DNA of 64,000 nucleotides. Source: Mangrovimonas spongiae (GTDB taxonomy: Bacteria > Bacteroidota > Bacteroidia > Flavobacteriales > Flavobacteriaceae). Position numbers and translations under genes: made by a program. Location of the stretch: the NCBI RefSeq assembly GCF_003944795.1, contig NZ_RWBG01000006.1:1-64000 (forward strand), read 5' to 3'. Below, piece by piece: positions 63,998 to 64,000 of the stretch (positions are counted from its first letter, which is position 1; every line of letters starts with the position of its first letter). The notes beneath the pieces are model-generated. The model saw only the letters and a program-made list of their open reading frames with translations, was not told the origin of the DNA and did not search any database.

Positions 63998-64000
63998 AAA

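Overview
The window comes from a low-GC Bacteroidota chromosome, most likely a marine-type member of the Flavobacteriaceae. Support for this includes type IX secretion (T9SS) C-terminal sorting domains of both type A and type B, PorP/SprF and PorQ, a bacillithiol-linked YtxJ, many lipoproteins with short lipoboxes, TonB/OmpA-type envelope proteins, several unannotated Flavobacteriaceae families (DUF6452, DUF6048, CCC-motif), and repeated promoter matches to the Bacteroidota pattern TTG-N19/20-TAnnTTTG. Shine-Dalgarno sequences are essentially absent. No phage, insertion sequence, integrated island, CRISPR array, tRNA or rRNA was seen; this is a housekeeping and envelope region.

Layout. 1-6.4 kb: the 3' part of a huge repeat-rich secreted adhesin with a type B sorting domain, followed by its probable SprF-type partner and an OmpA-family protein. 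6.7-11.2 kb: CAP lipoprotein, pdxH, a SpoIIAA-like protein, RNase Z, a small STAS-like protein, pyrB and pyrR. 11.3-18.7 kb: a type A sorted secreted protein, rpsA, cmk, porQ and lon. 18.9-21.1 kb: an ECF sigma factor / membrane protein / DUF4097-like cassette. 21.1-29.3 kb: lipocalin-like lipoprotein, UMF1-type MFS transporter, M48 protease, msrB, ndh, lpdA, aroQ and two outer-membrane barrels. 29.5-33.0 kb: xerD, a dispersed palindromic repeat, rny, a probable 6S RNA, zapA and a coiled-coil protein. 33.1-41.9 kb: M23 peptidase, TonB-dependent receptor, cysteine desulfurase, a calcium-binding-like lipoprotein, a Smr protein and a cluster of four tiny membrane proteins. 41.9-52.2 kb: rocD, rlmD with two DUF proteins, pheT, DUF2007, a YbiT-like ABC-F protein and a thioredoxin-fold lipoprotein without its cysteines. 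52.2-64 kb: transaldolase-like aldolase, SDR, SRP RNA, glutaminyl cyclase, thioesterase, a beta-helix-like lipoprotein, a second dispersed repeat, glyA, fumarylacetoacetase, a VOC protein, ytxJ and clpB.

How the parts work together. The leftmost three genes, the PorQ gene and the type A sorted protein all belong to T9SS export and cell-surface display. A second theme is RNA metabolism and protein quality control: RNase Z, RNase Y, rpsA, rlmD, SRP RNA, 6S RNA, lon, clpB and ABC-F. Metabolic genes are scattered (pyrimidine, B6, shikimate, glycine/serine, tyrosine catabolism, ornithine).

The most unusual signals are a two-copy composite palindromic repeat nested inside terminator-like palindromes, a recent perfect 498-bp-offset duplication in the adhesin, a perfect 24-bp palindrome upstream of a secreted protein gene, a pyrR operon with no room for an attenuator, and several convergent gene pairs whose stop codons interlock. 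All functions are inferred from sequence reading alone; no database search was run.
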